Part shown: piece by piece, positions 37,633 to 46,947 of the stretch | Numbering within the stretch: position 1 is the stretch's first letter | How the letters are laid out: each line of letters begins with the position of its first letter | From: Mycolicibacterium bacteremicum | GTDB taxonomy: Bacteria; Actinomycetota; Actinomycetes; Mycobacteriales; Mycobacteriaceae | Length of the DNA: 64,000 nt | Direction of reading: 5' to 3' | NCBI RefSeq assembly: GCF_943913955.1 | Contig: NZ_CALUAE010000023.1 | Coordinates: 1-64,000 of the forward strand | The notes under the pieces: model-generated | Database searches by the model: none | What the model saw: only the letters and a program-made list of their open reading frames with translations | What the model was told of the DNA's origin: nothing | Position numbers and translations under genes: made by a program

Positions 37633-38109
37633 TCAGCGCGCGACGGGCCAGGCCCACACCGACATGTCGCCGCGCGGGTAGTTCATGCACACCGCGGCCG
37701 CCTTGGCCACCACGCCCTTGTTGTTGAAGAACACCTTGGCCCAGTTGCCCCACCGGGTGGCCACCTGCTCGTAGTAGATGTTGGTGGCGGTGTCCTCGGA
37801 GTACTGCCGCCGGCCCGCGGCATCCAGCGAGTAGAACCAGTGGATCCGGTCCACGGCCATCTGCTGGACGTCGAGCGGGCGATTGCTCTTGTCCAGCATG
37901 TACCGCTCGAAGTAGATGGGACTGGTGTCCCGGGCGGCGGCCAGGTACTGCTCTGCGTCGCACTGGGTTTCGATCTGTTTACTCGGAATCGGGTACTCGT
38001 CGGTGGCGTCGGCCTGGGCCGACGGCGAGTTGAGCAGCGCCGCCGAGAGCGCGGCGACCATCACCATGAACGACGCCCGGACTGTCCAGCGGAGGGTGTG
38101 GGTGTTCAT
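37633..38109 (-). CDS. secreted DUF5078-like protein
   Basis: The 158-residue protein has a signal peptide (VRASFMVMVAALSAALLNSPSAQA) and a mature part with two cysteines (IETQCDAEQYL and AVCMNYP) and the pattern DRIHWFYSLDAAGRRQY. I recognise it as a mycobacterial DUF5078-type protein of unknown function. It is the last gene of a four-gene overlapping operon, and its ATG overlaps the stop of the DUF732 gene (ATGA). Its place after MmpS/MmpL suggests an envelope role linked to that transporter, which is inference. Confidence 0.72.
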   Translation of the reverse strand: MNTHTLRWTVRASFMVMVAALSAALLNSPSAQADATDEYPIPSKQIETQCDAEQYLAAARDTSPIYFERYMLDKSNRPLDVQQMAVDRIHWFYSLDAAGRRQYSEDTATNIYYEQVATRWGNWAKVFFNNKGVVAKAAAVCMNYPRGDMSVWAWPVAR

Positions 38110-38444
38110 GGCTGCTCCTGATTCGCCGTCAACTTGTCCAGGTGCACCGGGCAGTACATCCGCAGTGCGGTACCGAGGAACTGGTACACCTGCTCGGTGC
38201 TGTTCGTACGAGCCAGGTTCTGCACCAGGAACTCCGCGGAATCCGTTGCGGTGGAGTCGACTCCGGTGTCGAACCGCTTGCAGCTGATCTTGGCCATCCA
38301 GGCGTTGAAGTCCCGCTGGCCGTAGATCCCGAATCCGTGCAGTTCGTTGGCGAAGTCGGTGTCGCGGTCGGCGACCGCGGTGGCGGTCCCGATCGGTAGC
38401 ACCATCGTCAGCGCCGCGGCCGCCGCGATCACGAAACGTCTCAT
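38106..38444 (-). CDS. secreted DUF732 protein
   Basis: The 112-residue protein begins with a signal peptide (RRFVIAAAAALTMVLPIGTATAVA). The mature domain follows the DUF732 layout: GIYGQRDFNAW, a cysteine in ISCKRFDTG and a second in ALRMYCPVHL. DUF732 proteins are small, exported and common in mycobacteria; their function is unknown. The frame is open upstream to 38873, but that part lies antisense-shifted inside the MmpL gene. The ATG at 38444 overlaps the mmpL stop (ATGA), as do the other junctions of this operon. Confidence 0.8.
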   Translation of the reverse strand: MRRFVIAAAAALTMVLPIGTATAVADRDTDFANELHGFGIYGQRDFNAWMAKISCKRFDTGVDSTATDSAEFLVQNLARTNSTEQVYQFLGTALRMYCPVHLDKLTANQEQP

Positions 38445-41344
38445 GAGAGCACCTCTTCCGGGCTGCGCTGCAGCGGTTTCGGCCACGGCTGCGGCCGGGG
38501 CCGCGGGCGCACCTGCAGCGGCCACCAGAACCAGCGCCCCATCATGGCCGCGATCGACGGTGTCATCAGCGACCGCACGATCAGGGTGTCGAACAGCAGG
38601 CCCAGACCGATGGTGCTGCCCACCTGACCGATCACGATCATGTCCGACACCAGCATGCCGATCATGGTGAACGCGAACACGAATCCGGCTGCGGTCACCA
38701 CGGATCCGGTGCCGGCCATGGACCGGATGATCCCGGTGTGGATACCGGCGTGCACCTCCTCCTTCATCCGCGACACCAGCAGCAGGTTGTAGTCCGCACC
38801 GACGGCCAGCAACACGATCACCGACATCGGCAGCACCATCCAGCCCAGCGGGATGCCGACGATGTGTTGCCACACCAGCACCGAGAGACCGAATGCCGAA
38901 CCGAGACTGAGCACGACGGTGCCGACGATGACGGCGGCCGCCGCGACGGCCCGGGTCAGGATCACCATGATCAGGAAGATCAGGATGAGCGAGGCGACCG
39001 CGGCGATCAGCAGGTCGTAGTCCGCGCCCTGCTGCATGTCCTTGTACATGGCCGCGCTGCCACCGACGAAGATCGTCGACCCTTCCAGCGGCGTGCCCTT
39101 GATGGCGTCGGCCACCGCCAGGCGCATCGGGTCGATCCGCTCGGTACCGTCCTCGGTCAGCGGATCACCCTGGTGGAAGACCGTGAAGCGCACCGCTTTT
39201 CCATCCGGTGACATCATCAGCTTCATACCGCGCTGGAAGTCCGCGGTCTCGAAGGCCTCCGGCGGCAGGTAGAACGTGTCGTCGTTGCGGGCGGCGTCGA
39301 ACGCCTCCCCCATCGCGGTGTTGTCCTCCAGGTTGGCCATGTTCTGGTCCTGCTGCATGCGCTGGGCCTGGTACTGGTTCAGCATGATCTGCTTCTGATT
39401 CTTCATCGTCTGGATCATCGCCGGCATCAGGGCCGCCATCTGCGGCGTCAGCTGTGCCATCCGTTCGATATCGGGAACCAGTTCGGTGAAATCGTCGCTC
39501 ATCGTGCTGATTCCGTCGAGGCTGTCGAACACCGACCGCATCGACCAGCACAGCGGGATGTTGAAGCAGTGTGGTTCCCAGTAGAAGTAGTTGCGCAGCG
39601 GCCGGAACTGATCGTCGAAGTCGGCCAGGTGATCTCGCACCTCGTTGAGGTTGGCCGAGGTGTCGTTCATCTTGTCGGCCATCCGGCGGGTGACATCGGC
39701 CAGCTCCAGGGTGATGCTCTGCATCTTCTCCATCGAGTCGATGGTCACCTGCATCTCGTTGGCCTGCTGCAACGTGTTGTCCAGCACCGTCTGCTGGAAG
39801 TCGTTGTTCATGATCTGACCGGTGCCGCTCTGGCCCACCGTGTAGGCCAGCGTGGAGTGCTTGATCGGCTTGCCGTCGGGCCGAGTGATGGTGGTGACCG
39901 AGGCGATGCCGTGCACCTTGACCAACGCCTTGGCAATCCGGTCGATCACCAGGAAGTCGGCCGGATTGCGCAGATCATGGTCGGCCTCGACCATCACCAG
40001 GTCGGGGTTCATCTTGGCGTCCGAGAAGTGCCGATCCGCCGCCGCATAGCCGACATTGGCCGGCACATCGTCGGGCAGGTAGATCCGGTCGTTGTAGGTG
40101 GTGTGGTACCCCGGCAGGGTCAGCAGACCGACCAGGCAGAGCACCATGGCCCCGACCAGGATCGCCCCCGGCCAACGCACGGTGGCGGTGCCGAGTCGGC
40201 GCCAGCCGCGGGCGCGGCCGTTGCCCTTGGGCTCCAACACCTTTCCGAAGCGCGTGACGATCGAGATCAGCGCCGGACCCATCGTGAGGGCGGCCGCCAC
40301 CACGATCGTCATACCGACCGCCAGCGGGAAGCCCATGCTCTGGAAGTACGGCAGCCGGGTGAAGTGCAGGCACAGCGTCGCGCCGGCGATCGTCATACCC
40401 GAGGCGAGCACGACGTGCGCGGTGCCGTGGAACATGTCGTAGTAGGCGTCCTCGCGGTCCAGCCCGGTGCGGCGCGCCTCCTGATATCGCCCGATCAGGA
40501 AGATCGCGTAGTCGGTGGCCGCGGCGATGGCCAGCGTCACCACCATGCTGGTCGCGAACGTCGTCAGCCCGAACACCTCGTAGTAGCCGAGGAAGGACAC
40601 GATGCCCCGGGCCGAGAGCAGGCCGACGAAGACCATCGCCATGATCACCAGCGTCGTGAAGAACGACCGGTAGATGATCAGCAGCATCACGATGATGATG
40701 CCGATCGTCACGCCCTCGATGGTCTTCATGCTGGCGTCGCCGACGATGTTCTGGTCGGTGGTCAACGCCGCCGGGCCGGTGACGTAGGCCGCGACACCGG
40801 GCGGCGCCTGGGTGCCCTCGACGATGTCGCGGACCGTCTGCACCGACTCGTTGGCCAGCGCCTCGCCCTGATCGCCGGCGATGTAAACCTGCACATAGGC
40901 GGCCTTGCCGTCGATGCTCTGCGCACCGGCCGCGGTCAGCGTGTCACCCCAGAAGTCCTGCACGTGCTGGACGTGGGTGGTGTCGGCCTCCAGCTTGCGC
41001 ACGATCTCGTCGTAGAAGGTGTGTGCGTCGGCGCCGAGCGGCTCGTCACCTTCCAGCACGATCATCACCGAGCTGCTGGTGTCGTATTCCTCGAACTTCT
41101 CACCGACGTGCTTGGTGGCGATCAGCGCGGGTGCGTCGTTGGGGCTCATCGAGACCGCCCGCATCTTGCCGACGTCTTCGAGCTGGGGCACCGCGGAATT
41201 CAGGAATCCGACGATGACGACCCAGCCGATGACGATCGGGATCGAGAAGGCCCGGATGAAGCGGGGCAGTTTGGGTCGGGAGGCAGCCGCGTGCCGGGCC
41301 GGCGGGATGGGGCCGGTGGGCGCGTCGTCCAGCATGTTCGTCAT
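38441..41344 (-). CDS. MmpL-family RND transporter (MmpL4/5-like)
   Basis: The 967-residue membrane protein has two repeats of RND helices with large outer loops. The two Asp-Tyr pairs used for proton relay are present as ATDYAIF near residue 278 and GADYNLLLVSRMKEE near residue 850. The long coiled outer segment in the second half (MQQDQNM, NLEDNTAMG) is typical of MmpL4/MmpL5, which with MmpS4/MmpS5 export siderophores in M. tuberculosis. The layout with mmpS upstream and a divergent TetR resembles the mmpL4-mmpS4 locus. Nearby siderophore genes make a role in exochelin or mycobactin export plausible, but no IdeR-like box was seen here. Confidence 0.92.
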   Translation of the reverse strand: MTNMLDDAPTGPIPPARHAAASRPKLPRFIRAFSIPIVIGWVVIVGFLNSAVPQLEDVGKMRAVSMSPNDAPALIATKHVGEKFEEYDTSSSVMIVLEGDEPLGADAHTFYDEIVRKLEADTTHVQHVQDFWGDTLTAAGAQSIDGKAAYVQVYIAGDQGEALANESVQTVRDIVEGTQAPPGVAAYVTGPAALTTDQNIVGDASMKTIEGVTIGIIIVMLLIIYRSFFTTLVIMAMVFVGLLSARGIVSFLGYYEVFGLTTFATSMVVTLAIAAATDYAIFLIGRYQEARRTGLDREDAYYDMFHGTAHVVLASGMTIAGATLCLHFTRLPYFQSMGFPLAVGMTIVVAAALTMGPALISIVTRFGKVLEPKGNGRARGWRRLGTATVRWPGAILVGAMVLCLVGLLTLPGYHTTYNDRIYLPDDVPANVGYAAADRHFSDAKMNPDLVMVEADHDLRNPADFLVIDRIAKALVKVHGIASVTTITRPDGKPIKHSTLAYTVGQSGTGQIMNNDFQQTVLDNTLQQANEMQVTIDSMEKMQSITLELADVTRRMADKMNDTSANLNEVRDHLADFDDQFRPLRNYFYWEPHCFNIPLCWSMRSVFDSLDGISTMSDDFTELVPDIERMAQLTPQMAALMPAMIQTMKNQKQIMLNQYQAQRMQQDQNMANLEDNTAMGEAFDAARNDDTFYLPPEAFETADFQRGMKLMMSPDGKAVRFTVFHQGDPLTEDGTERIDPMRLAVADAIKGTPLEGSTIFVGGSAAMYKDMQQGADYDLLIAAVASLILIFLIMVILTRAVAAAAVIVGTVVLSLGSAFGLSVLVWQHIVGIPLGWMVLPMSVIVLLAVGADYNLLLVSRMKEEVHAGIHTGIIRSMAGTGSVVTAAGFVFAFTMIGMLVSDMIVIGQVGSTIGLGLLFDTLIVRSLMTPSIAAMMGRWFWWPLQVRPRPRPQPWPKPLQRSPEEVLS

Positions 41345-41763
41345 GCGGCCTTCACCAGGCAGTAGGTGGCGGCATTCATACCCTCAGCCGTCCTTTCGTC
41401 TTTGACCTCGTCATCGACGGTGACGCGGCAGCTGATGGAGGATCCGTCACCCTGGGCCATGATGTTGGGCATGACCGACGGCAGCGTCGTCTCCAGGGTC
41501 AGGGTCCAGGGCAGCGCGACTTCGCCGGTGCGCTGCGGCTTCCCGTCCAGGTCGGCGTAGTTGATCTTGGCGTAGGAGCCGGTGCCGAAGATCTCGTAGG
41601 TGACGACCTTGGGGTTGAAGTTGTCGGCGGTATCGGCGTCGATCGGGGTGACGATCGCGCCGTCGGAGCCGAACACCGAGCGCAACTGGGACACGGTCAG
41701 ACCACCGATGACGATCGCGAACACCACCAGGACGGGTAACCAGACCCGTTTGACAACCTTCAT
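41341..41763 (-). CDS. MmpS-family accessory protein
   Basis: The 140-residue protein has one N-terminal membrane helix (RVWLPVLVVFAIVIGG) and an outer domain with VTYEIFGTGSYAKINYADLDG and ISCRVTVDDE, typical of MmpS. MmpS proteins partner with the RND transporter encoded next to them. I chose the ATG at 41763, which matches the short N-terminus of MmpS4/5. A GTG at 41787 would add eight residues. The stop overlaps the mmpL start by ATGA. Confidence 0.9.
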   Translation of the reverse strand: MKVVKRVWLPVLVVFAIVIGGLTVSQLRSVFGSDGAIVTPIDADTADNFNPKVVTYEIFGTGSYAKINYADLDGKPQRTGEVALPWTLTLETTLPSVMPNIMAQGDGSSISCRVTVDDEVKDERTAEGMNAATYCLVKAA

Positions 41764-41919
41764 GATCGACCACACCCATTGCTGCACAACGGTTTCTGCC
41801 GTCCGCGGGCATGCTCGAAGACACTGGTCACGATCGGGCCTTTCAGGTTCGAGGCGCCGCGGTCCACTTTGCGCAGGCGATCCTGAGAGAATCTAAGCTT
41901 CGAAGTGGATAGAGTCAAT

Positions 41920-41936
41920 CCGTTTCTGGCGAACGG
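41920..41936. promoter_or_regulatory. candidate operator, inverted repeat CCGTT-N7-AACGG
   Basis: A 17-base inverted repeat in the divergent region between mmpS and the TetR gene, 17 bases upstream of the TetR GTG. The size and position fit a TetR-type site. TAAGCT-like hexamers nearby could be -10 elements. Confidence 0.4.
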
Positions 41937-41953
41937 TAAGCCTCATCACTAAA

Positions 41954-42616
41954 GTGGGTTCTGTGATTGACAAACCATGCCGCGGCCTGCGCAAGGACGC
42001 CGAGCGCAACCGACAGCGGGTGCTGACGGCTGCCCGCGAGCTGTTCGCCATCAAGGGCATGGAGGCCACTCTCAACGATGTCGCCCACCACGCCGGGGTC
42101 GGCGTCGGCACCGTCTACCGCCGTTTCGCCACCAAGGAGGACCTGGTCGAGGCGATCTTCGAGGACGGTATCGCCGAGGTGGTGGCACTGGCCGAAAAGG
42201 CACTGCAGCACGAGAATTCATGGGACGGGTTCGTCTGGTTCGTCGAGCGGCAGTGCGAGCTCGCCGCCACCGACCGCGGTCTGCGGGAGATGATCTACAG
42301 CCGGGCCTACGGCGGTGACCGCGTCGACTGCGCGCGCGAGGAACTGGTCCCGCTGGTCTACCGGCTCGTCGAACGCGCCCGCCGCGACGGTTACCTGCGC
42401 CCGGACATCCAGCACCCCGACACCCCGATCATCGGGCTGCTGGCCGGCACCGTCAGTGAGTGGGCGGGCCATGTCGAGCCCGAGTTGTGGCGCCGCTACG
42501 TCGCGCTGCTGCTGGAGGGCATGCGCAACCGGCCCGATATCAAACCGCTCGGGGTCGATCCGCTCAACGAAGGGCAGATGCACGAGGCCATGCACGGCTG
42601 GGACCCGGCGAGCTGA
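41954..42616 (+). CDS. TetR-family regulator, probably of the mmpS-mmpL operon
   Basis: The 220-residue protein has a clear TetR DNA-binding domain: RKDAERNRQRVLTAARELFAIKG, LNDVAHHAGVGVGTVYRRF and KEDLVEAIFEDG. The C-terminal part (WDGFVWFVERQCELAATDRGLREMI) is of the common AcrR-like kind. The start is one of two GTG codons, 41954 or 41963. It is divergent from mmpS with 190 bases between, like Rv0452 beside mmpS4-mmpL4, and probably represses that operon. The inducer is unknown. Confidence 0.87.
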   Translation: MGSVIDKPCRGLRKDAERNRQRVLTAARELFAIKGMEATLNDVAHHAGVGVGTVYRRFATKEDLVEAIFEDGIAEVVALAEKALQHENSWDGFVWFVERQCELAATDRGLREMIYSRAYGGDRVDCAREELVPLVYRLVERARRDGYLRPDIQHPDTPIIGLLAGTVSEWAGHVEPELWRRYVALLLEGMRNRPDIKPLGVDPLNEGQMHEAMHGWDPAS

Positions 42617-42625
42617 TCTGTCGGC

Positions 42626-44047
42626 TCACCCGTACGCGGGATAGCGGCCCTCCCAGATCGCGAGTTGCGCCCTGCGGTGTCCCTGGACGATCCGGCTGTG
42701 CGAACCGAGCAGCATCGTGGCTGCCCCGTGCGGGTCGTAGCGTTCCCACGGGTCTGCGCCCCGGATGAACTGCAGCCACCTGTCCTGCACCTCCTCCGAC
42801 ATCCGGCGCGCGGCGGCGTCGGCGCCGGCCAACGCGGGCGCGGCGTCGAGGTTGCCGAAGACCAGCGGCAGGCACGAATCATGGCAGGCCCCGAACCTGG
42901 CGCGCGGGGACGGCCACTGCAGTTCGTAGCGGAACACCGGGTTACCGCGCTCGGCATGCGCCCGGATGAACTGCTTCGTCGGGGCGGTGAAGTGATAATC
43001 GGTGACCATCGCACTCGCGATATCGCGCGGCGCGTCATGCTCGGCGCGGTAGGGCGCCAGCACCGCGTCGGTATCGCGTCCGTCCCCGGCAAGTGCCGCC
43101 GCCCGGTCCCGCAAGTACCGCTCGGTGAACACGTCGTCAGCGATGGCCGCGTCGAAGATCCGCCATTCGTCCCGGGTGGTCCCGGCCAGGATCGGGATGC
43201 CGGGCATGGCGCGGGTGCGCGCGGTCACCAGCGGGTGCTCGACGATCACGTCACCATCGACGCACGGATGGAACGGGCCTTGCGGTGGGACGAACCCGGT
43301 GTCGATGCCCCGCTGCGCGGCCAGGATCTGCTCGACACCGGCGTCCCGGACGTCCGGTAGCTGCGCGGCCACCGCCGCGGCGGCCGCGGTGGACCGGACC
43401 CGCTCCAGCCCGCCGCTCTGCAGGATCGCGCGGTCGAAGAGCTCACACCCGCCGGCCAGCAGCGCCGCGATGGCCACCGCACCGGAGGATTGCCCGGCCA
43501 CCGTGATCGCACCGGGATCGCCGCCGAAGGCGCCGATCTGCTCGCGCACCCACCTCAGCGCGTGCTGTTGATCGCGCAGGGCCAGGTTGGTCGAGCCCGG
43601 GCCGTGGCGCTCGGGGGCGTACAGCGAACCCAACACCCCCAGCCGGAAGTTCAGCGTCACCACCACGATGTCGCCGCGGCGGGCCAGCCGCGCCCCGTCG
43701 AGCAGCGGCGCCGACCCGTGTCCCTGTGCCTGCCCACCGCCGTGCAGGAACACCAGCACCGGCCGCCGGGCGTCGTCGACCGCGGGCGTCCAGATGTTGA
43801 GCGTGAGGCAGTCCTCGCTCATGGTCAGACCGCGCTTGGCCAGCCGCTCGGGGGTGATGTCCTGGGGCGCGATCGCACCGAACTCGGTCGCAGCGCGCAC
43901 CCCGGTCCAGGACGGCGCGGGTTGTGGCGGCCGCCAACGGTATTCGCCGACCGGCGCCGCGGCATACGGCACACCGCGGAAGGCGACGATGTCACCGGAT
44001 CCGTCGCCGCGCAGGGTCCCGTACGCGGTGTACGCGGGGACGGTCAC
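42626..44047 (-). CDS. type-B carboxylesterase
   Basis: The 473-residue alpha/beta-hydrolase of the carboxylesterase B family shows FRGVPYAAAPVGEYRW, the SEDCLTLNIWTP motif, the oxyanion loop FLHGGG, the nucleophile elbow VAGQSSGA (Ser) and a late CHDSCLPLVFG with the catalytic His. It should hydrolyse carboxylic esters. It has no signal peptide, so it acts in the cytoplasm. The GTG at 44047 overlaps the stop of the VOC gene (GTGA). It is the last gene of a five-gene overlapping operon. The substrate is unknown. Confidence 0.88.
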   Translation of the reverse strand: MTVPAYTAYGTLRGDGSGDIVAFRGVPYAAAPVGEYRWRPPQPAPSWTGVRAATEFGAIAPQDITPERLAKRGLTMSEDCLTLNIWTPAVDDARRPVLVFLHGGGQAQGHGSAPLLDGARLARRGDIVVVTLNFRLGVLGSLYAPERHGPGSTNLALRDQQHALRWVREQIGAFGGDPGAITVAGQSSGAVAIAALLAGGCELFDRAILQSGGLERVRSTAAAAAVAAQLPDVRDAGVEQILAAQRGIDTGFVPPQGPFHPCVDGDVIVEHPLVTARTRAMPGIPILAGTTRDEWRIFDAAIADDVFTERYLRDRAAALAGDGRDTDAVLAPYRAEHDAPRDIASAMVTDYHFTAPTKQFIRAHAERGNPVFRYELQWPSPRARFGACHDSCLPLVFGNLDAAPALAGADAAARRMSEEVQDRWLQFIRGADPWERYDPHGAATMLLGSHSRIVQGHRRAQLAIWEGRYPAYG

Positions 44048-44550
44048 GGCCGCCCGGTCAGCGGATGATCCTGCGCCATGGCGCCGTTGAGGATCCGGGT
44101 CATGAAATCGCGGCCCTTGAAGCTCACCACCTCCACCCGCATACCGCTGCGGGGGTCGCGCAGGAACGCCACCCCGGCCCCGGTCCGCTCGAGCTCCCAC
44201 CCCTGGCCCTGTAGCCGGGCGACGTCATCACGCCAGCGTTGCGCGTAGTAGCCGAGATGGTGCATGCCGCCGTGTGTCGGTTCGGCGAAGATCGAATCGG
44301 GGTCGGCGACCACCTCGATCAGTTCCAGATACGGTGGGCCGCTGGTGGAGAACGCGATCCGGACCACGTTGTCGTCCGGTGATCCGTCCGGGCGGGTGAA
44401 TCCGCTGCGCATCTCGAACGGCGGCGCCCAGCTGATCTGCATGGCCGCCGACAGCGACTCCATGGCCTCGGTCAGGTCGGGAACGAGGTGGCCGACGTGG
44501 TAGACGTTGTCGAAGGCCGACGCGGCCAGTGTTGCCAGGGTGGGGTCCAT
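44044..44550 (-). CDS. VOC-superfamily (glyoxalase-like) protein
   Basis: The 168-residue protein begins with NVYHVGHLVPDLTEAMESL, a standard vicinal-oxygen-chelate domain start, and later shows GGMHHLGYYAQRWRDDV and GMRVEVVSF, which supply typical metal-site His and Glu. Such proteins include epimerases, dioxygenases and lyases. I chose the ATG at 44550, one base after the DUF1214 stop, over an in-frame start 10 codons upstream. It lies between the DUF1214 and carboxylesterase genes. Confidence 0.8.
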   Translation of the reverse strand: MDPTLATLAASAFDNVYHVGHLVPDLTEAMESLSAAMQISWAPPFEMRSGFTRPDGSPDDNVVRIAFSTSGPPYLELIEVVADPDSIFAEPTHGGMHHLGYYAQRWRDDVARLQGQGWELERTGAGVAFLRDPRSGMRVEVVSFKGRDFMTRILNGAMAQDHPLTGRP

Positions 44551-44551
44551 G

Positions 44552-45796
44552 TCAGATCCGGTATCTGCTGCGGATGGCATCGAAGCGTGCGTGTAGTTGG
44601 CCGGCCCGCTCCTGTGCGGTGACCCGTCGGGTGTCGGCGGGCAGCACGGTGTCCAGGTCGCTCAGCGCGACGACGGTGGTGCTGACCTCGGGCAGTTGCC
44701 GGCTCCCGATGACGCGCATGGTGAGATAGCCCGCACCGAACTGCTGGGTGTCGATCCAGTTGTGCACACCGGGATCGTTGTGCGCCATCACCATTCGGAC
44801 CCTTCCGTCGGCGTCGACGGCCGACCGGCTCGGTGTGTGGCTCACCGGCCGGTACAGATAGTCCATGCTGTTCCAGAACGCCCCCATGTTGGTCAGCATC
44901 CAGAACTCACCGGCGTCGGCGAACTCGAAGATCAGCGCCTCGTCGGGTTTCAGCTCCCACGGCATGGTGACGATGAGTCGGCCGCGGCGGGCATCGCGCT
45001 CCTCGGCCGTGCCGGCGAAGCGGGCGCCGGGAAACACATTGGGTTCGGGCTCGCCGAACAGCGACCCGATCTGCAACTCGCGGTCCGGCCAGTCCGTCAT
45101 CGCCCCGGTGAGGAAGTCGCCGGCCCACTGCATGGCGGCGATCACATCCTGCGGTGTCGGCACCGGCCGCGGTTCGGCCATGTCGATGCGCTCGATGCTG
45201 AATTGCGCCGAGCGTTCCGACCAGGAATCGAAGCCCTGGCGCATGAACAGCTTGCGCGAACCCGGGGTGGTCGGCAGCCAGTTCTGTTCCCGCCGTTCGC
45301 CTCCGACGTAGAGGACGAAGCTGCCGTCGGGCTCGCTGACCAGGTCGTCGCCGGTGATATTGGCTTCCGGCGTGTCACCGAAGGGTTCGTGCAGGTTCGG
45401 GTGGTCGGCGCCGTAGTAGACGTCCTTGTCGGGCCGCGGCCCCTGCACGGTGAAGTTGATGAACCGGGCGGTGCCCCGGTCACCGGCTATCCGGTAGACC
45501 GACGTGCCGTCGATCCACGCCTGCAGATAGACGAAGTCGGCGTTGTCGCCGCCGAGCTTGCGGGCCGGGCCGCAGAACGGGTGCACCACGGGGTACCGGG
45601 TGTTCTTGGTTTCCAGTGCGAGATCGTAGGCCTGGCCGAGGTTCTGGGTCAGATAGCGGAACGCGTCGGCACGCTGCAGGGCGTTCGCCGGCGAGGTGTC
45701 CTTGAAGGCCAGGTCCCCGGCCGCCTTGAGCCGGTCGCAGAACTGATGCCACTCCGCGCGCAGCGCCTCGTCGTCCGCGGTGTCACCGAAGGCCAT
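44552..45796 (-). CDS. DUF1214-domain protein
   Basis: The 414-residue protein contains the DUF1214-type pattern in its C-terminal half: GRLIVTMPWELKPDEALIFEF, EFWMLTNMGAFWNSMDYLYRP, VRMVMAHNDPGVHNWIDTQQFGAG (as adjoining stretches). The N-terminal part carries FRYLTQNLGQAYDLALETKN. The family occurs often in mycobacteria beside sulfotransferases and oxidoreductases; its activity is unknown. The start ATG shares one base with the sulfotransferase stop (TGATG), so the two are translationally coupled. No signal peptide is seen. Confidence 0.75.
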   Translation of the reverse strand: MAFGDTADDEALRAEWHQFCDRLKAAGDLAFKDTSPANALQRADAFRYLTQNLGQAYDLALETKNTRYPVVHPFCGPARKLGGDNADFVYLQAWIDGTSVYRIAGDRGTARFINFTVQGPRPDKDVYYGADHPNLHEPFGDTPEANITGDDLVSEPDGSFVLYVGGERREQNWLPTTPGSRKLFMRQGFDSWSERSAQFSIERIDMAEPRPVPTPQDVIAAMQWAGDFLTGAMTDWPDRELQIGSLFGEPEPNVFPGARFAGTAEERDARRGRLIVTMPWELKPDEALIFEFADAGEFWMLTNMGAFWNSMDYLYRPVSHTPSRSAVDADGRVRMVMAHNDPGVHNWIDTQQFGAGYLTMRVIGSRQLPEVSTTVVALSDLDTVLPADTRRVTAQERAGQLHARFDAIRSRYRI

Positions 45797-46947
45797 CAGC
45801 GCCTCGTCTCGATATCGATGCCGAATCTCTGGCGATAGTCGGCGAATTCGTCGTGCAGTTCCTGCACCGGGATCGGCAGGACGTCGGTGGAGTAGGTGAA
45901 CTTGCCGTGCCGATCCCCGCGGTTGGTGACCAGGTATTCCCGCATCGCCCGCTCCGCGTCGGCCGGCAAGCTCAGCCCGGCGAAGTCATAGAAGCCGCCG
46001 ATGGCGGCGACCGGGTCGGTGACGAAGTCGCGGTAGCGCACGTGGTGGATGCGCGGGTCGTCGACGAGCGGATCGCGCAGGTAGGCGTGGAAGTTCGCCC
46101 GCGACCCCTCGATCGTGTCGGTGGCGTACCGGGTCCAGTCCAGGGCCCCGGCGAGGCTCTCGTTGATCTGCCCGAACGCCACGATCTGCGAGGCGAGCAC
46201 CTGCACCGGGTCGCGATGCACCCAGATGATGCGGGCGTCGGGGTAGGTGTCGAACAGTGCCTGCAGGCGCCGGCCGTGGAAACCCTTGAGCACCCAGCGT
46301 TTCGGTGGCCGGGCATACTGGATGTGTTGCAGCATCATGCGGTGCAGGGCGTATTGCGCGCGGTGGTCCTGGGCGAAGTTCTGGATTTTCATGGGGACCC
46401 GCCACCACGCACTGGGATTGGTGGCGCGGAAGTCGAACGCCCAGGTGCGTTCGCATTCGGGCAGCCCGGCACCCAGCAGGTCGTTGTAGGGGTGGCTGAT
46501 GATCCACGGCGGGATGCGGTCCAGGATCTCGCGCCAGTCGTCGTCGGCCTGGGCCCGGCGCGGGTCGTCGTCGGCGGCCGGCCCGGGTGGCGGTGACGGG
46601 TACATCACCTCCCAGAACCGCAGCGCCCGCGAGTCCCGGTCCTCGGCGAGCAGCGCGTGCAACAGCGTTGTGCCCGAACGGGGCTCGCCGGTGGCGAACA
46701 GCGGGGCGGTGATCTGCTCCTCGCGCAGCGCCGGATTCGCGTGATCGGCCATGAAGGACAGCCGGCTGGTGAGCAGGCCCGCGATGGTGTGTGCGGCGGC
46801 CCGCACCCCGGTGCCGTCGAGTCCGGCGTCGTTGATCCGGTCGACGACCTGCGCCACCCGCGCGGGCAGGGTGTCGTCACCGAAGTCGTCGAGTCCGGTC
46901 GCGTCCCGCGCGTCGGCGATGAGGACGTCGGCGTCCAGACGTGTCAT
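45796..46947 (-). CDS. PAPS-dependent sulfotransferase family protein
   Basis: The 383-residue protein has the two PAPS-binding signatures: the 5'-phosphosulfate loop GEPRSGTTLLHALLAED near residue 88 and the 3'-phosphate region ARIIWVHRDPVQVLASQ near residue 245. It resembles the mycobacterial Stf3-like family, which sulfate lipids or small molecules. The ATG at 46947 overlaps the LLM oxidoreductase stop (ATGA). The frame remains open far upstream, but that part overlaps the LLM gene and looks non-coding. The acceptor is unknown. Confidence 0.88.
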   Translation of the reverse strand: MTRLDADVLIADARDATGLDDFGDDTLPARVAQVVDRINDAGLDGTGVRAAAHTIAGLLTSRLSFMADHANPALREEQITAPLFATGEPRSGTTLLHALLAEDRDSRALRFWEVMYPSPPPGPAADDDPRRAQADDDWREILDRIPPWIISHPYNDLLGAGLPECERTWAFDFRATNPSAWWRVPMKIQNFAQDHRAQYALHRMMLQHIQYARPPKRWVLKGFHGRRLQALFDTYPDARIIWVHRDPVQVLASQIVAFGQINESLAGALDWTRYATDTIEGSRANFHAYLRDPLVDDPRIHHVRYRDFVTDPVAAIGGFYDFAGLSLPADAERAMREYLVTNRGDRHGKFTYSTDVLPIPVQELHDEFADYRQRFGIDIETRR

